Assembly (NCBI GenBank): GCA_964420115.1
Contig: CAYQQO010000037.1
Location: 1 to 5,431 of the forward strand
From: CAYQQO01 sp964420115
Lineage (GTDB): Bacteria; Patescibacteriota; Minisyncoccia; Portnoybacterales; UBA2143
Direction of reading: 5' to 3'
Length of the DNA stretch: 5,431 bases
A program made the position numbers and the translations under genes. The notes under the pieces are model-generated. The model was not told where the DNA came from. It searched no databases and worked only from the letters and a program-made list of their open reading frames with translations. Positions 4,992 to 5,431 of this stretch are shown piece by piece (position 1 is the first letter of the stretch; every line of letters starts with the position of its first letter).

Positions 4992-5042
4992 ATGTATAAA
5001 TTAAAATTTGATAAAGAAAGTAAAAAAAGTTTTACCCTTATA
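4981..5042. repeat. 12-bp direct repeat flanking the pilin leader
   Basis: TTTACCCTTATA occurs at 4981-4992 and again, identical, at 5031-5042, exactly 50 bp apart. The second copy encodes the FTLI of the pilin cleavage motif in frame; the first ends on the A of the proposed start codon and is read in another frame. Confidence 0.7.
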
Positions 5043-5399
5043 GAATTATTAGTGGTTATCGCTATCATTGGTCTTCTGGCTAGCATTGTTTTAGTTAATG
5101 TTAATAGCGCAAGATCAAAAGCTAGGGACGCGCGAAGAATAGCAGATTTAAATCAAATTACTAAAGCTTTAGAGTTATATTATTCAGAATATGGGCATTA
5201 TCCACGTGATTATATCAATTGGCCGGGTGGTAATTGGGGGATTATAATGACTTCTGCTTATGCTGGTATTCAGCCTGATTGGATAGGGGGCTCTGAGCTC
5301 GATGGTAATTTTATGGAAGAATTTATTGATCCTATCCCCATTGACCTTCTTAATGGTCAGGATGAAGAATATCCTTTTGGCTTTATTAATAAAGTGTAA
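4992..5399 (+). CDS. Type IV pilin / type II secretion pseudopilin-like protein
   Basis: This gene encodes a 135-residue class III signal-peptide protein expected to be cut by a prepilin peptidase and assembled into a pilus or pseudopilus through its N-terminal helix. A short basic leader (residues 1-13, MYKLKFDKESKKS) precedes the hydrophobic helix from F14 (FTLIELLVVIAIIGLLASIV), with the conserved Glu at mature position 5 (E18). The amphipathic region SARSKARDARRIADLNQITKALELYYSEYGHYP follows, as in pilins of Patescibacteria. The residue before the cleavage site is Ser, not the near-universal Gly. The C-terminal domain is short and ends in YPFGFINKV, possibly incomplete compared with relatives. 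An in-frame ATG at 4962 would add ten residues. I prefer 4992 because 4962 lies directly behind a stable hairpin, whereas 4992 lies in open AT-rich sequence. Neither start has a Shine-Dalgarno. Its role (adhesion, DNA uptake or secretion) cannot be told from sequence alone. Confidence 0.85.
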   Translation: MYKLKFDKESKKSFTLIELLVVIAIIGLLASIVLVNVNSARSKARDARRIADLNQITKALELYYSEYGHYPRDYINWPGGNWGIIMTSAYAGIQPDWIGGSELDGNFMEEFIDPIPIDLLNGQDEEYPFGFINKV

Positions 5400-5431
5400 G
5401 AATTAACCGCGTTGTTCACAGTTTTTCAGGA
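5400..5431. other. Right-edge flank after the pilin-like gene
   Basis: These 32 bases show no terminator hairpin, no ribosome binding site and no start of a recognisable gene. Reading on in the pilin frame past the stop gives ELTALFTVFQ, which does not resemble a pilin C-terminus, so a simple stop-codon interruption is not supported. Confidence 0.5.

Noticed and set aside
1..5431. CRISPR array, insertion sequence or toxin-antitoxin pair
   Set aside because: No regularly spaced long repeats, transposase motifs or small paired genes are visible on either strand.

Overview
This 5.4 kb window looks like a chromosomal fragment of a Patescibacteria (CPR) bacterium, most likely Parcubacteria-related. 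The evidence is family resemblance, not a search. The small heat-shock protein has the acidic and lysine-rich N-terminus I associate with these bacteria. The pilin-like protein has the FTLIELLVVIAIIGLLASIV core followed by a SARSKARDARR-type segment. The valyl-tRNA synthetase is strongly compacted. Genes are tightly packed, AT-rich, and mostly lack Shine-Dalgarno sequences.

Layout: positions 1-160 hold no gene, but they contain a perfect 11-bp hairpin (40-64) and an intrinsic terminator (113-137). From about 4720 leftward, four minus-strand genes run in the order tsaD, valS, prsW, hsp20 and end at that terminator. Gaps are 30, 7 and 69 nt, so this is probably one operon. The prsW-hsp20 gap carries 7-bp tandem repeats. 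Between tsaD and a plus-strand tRNA-Glu(UUC) gene lie two divergent sigma70-type promoters whose -35 boxes are nearly adjacent. The tsaD -10 box sits 7 nt from its ATG, which predicts a leaderless mRNA. Downstream of the tRNA is a GC-rich, hairpin-dense noncoding stretch of about 150 nt. It is followed abruptly by a very AT-rich start of a plus-strand type IV pilin/pseudopilin-like gene that ends close to the right edge.

Functionally, the operon joins translation (TsaD makes t6A on ANN-decoding tRNAs; ValS charges tRNA-Val) with membrane and protein-stress functions (PrsW-type intramembrane protease, Hsp20 chaperone). The tRNA-Glu is not a t6A substrate, so its adjacency to tsaD is positional rather than a pathway link. 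The pilin-like gene is an unrelated surface or secretion component. I did not find a clearly new multi-gene system. The points most worth a second look are the compact ValS, the leaderless divergent promoter, the GC-rich structured spacer and the heptamer repeats.
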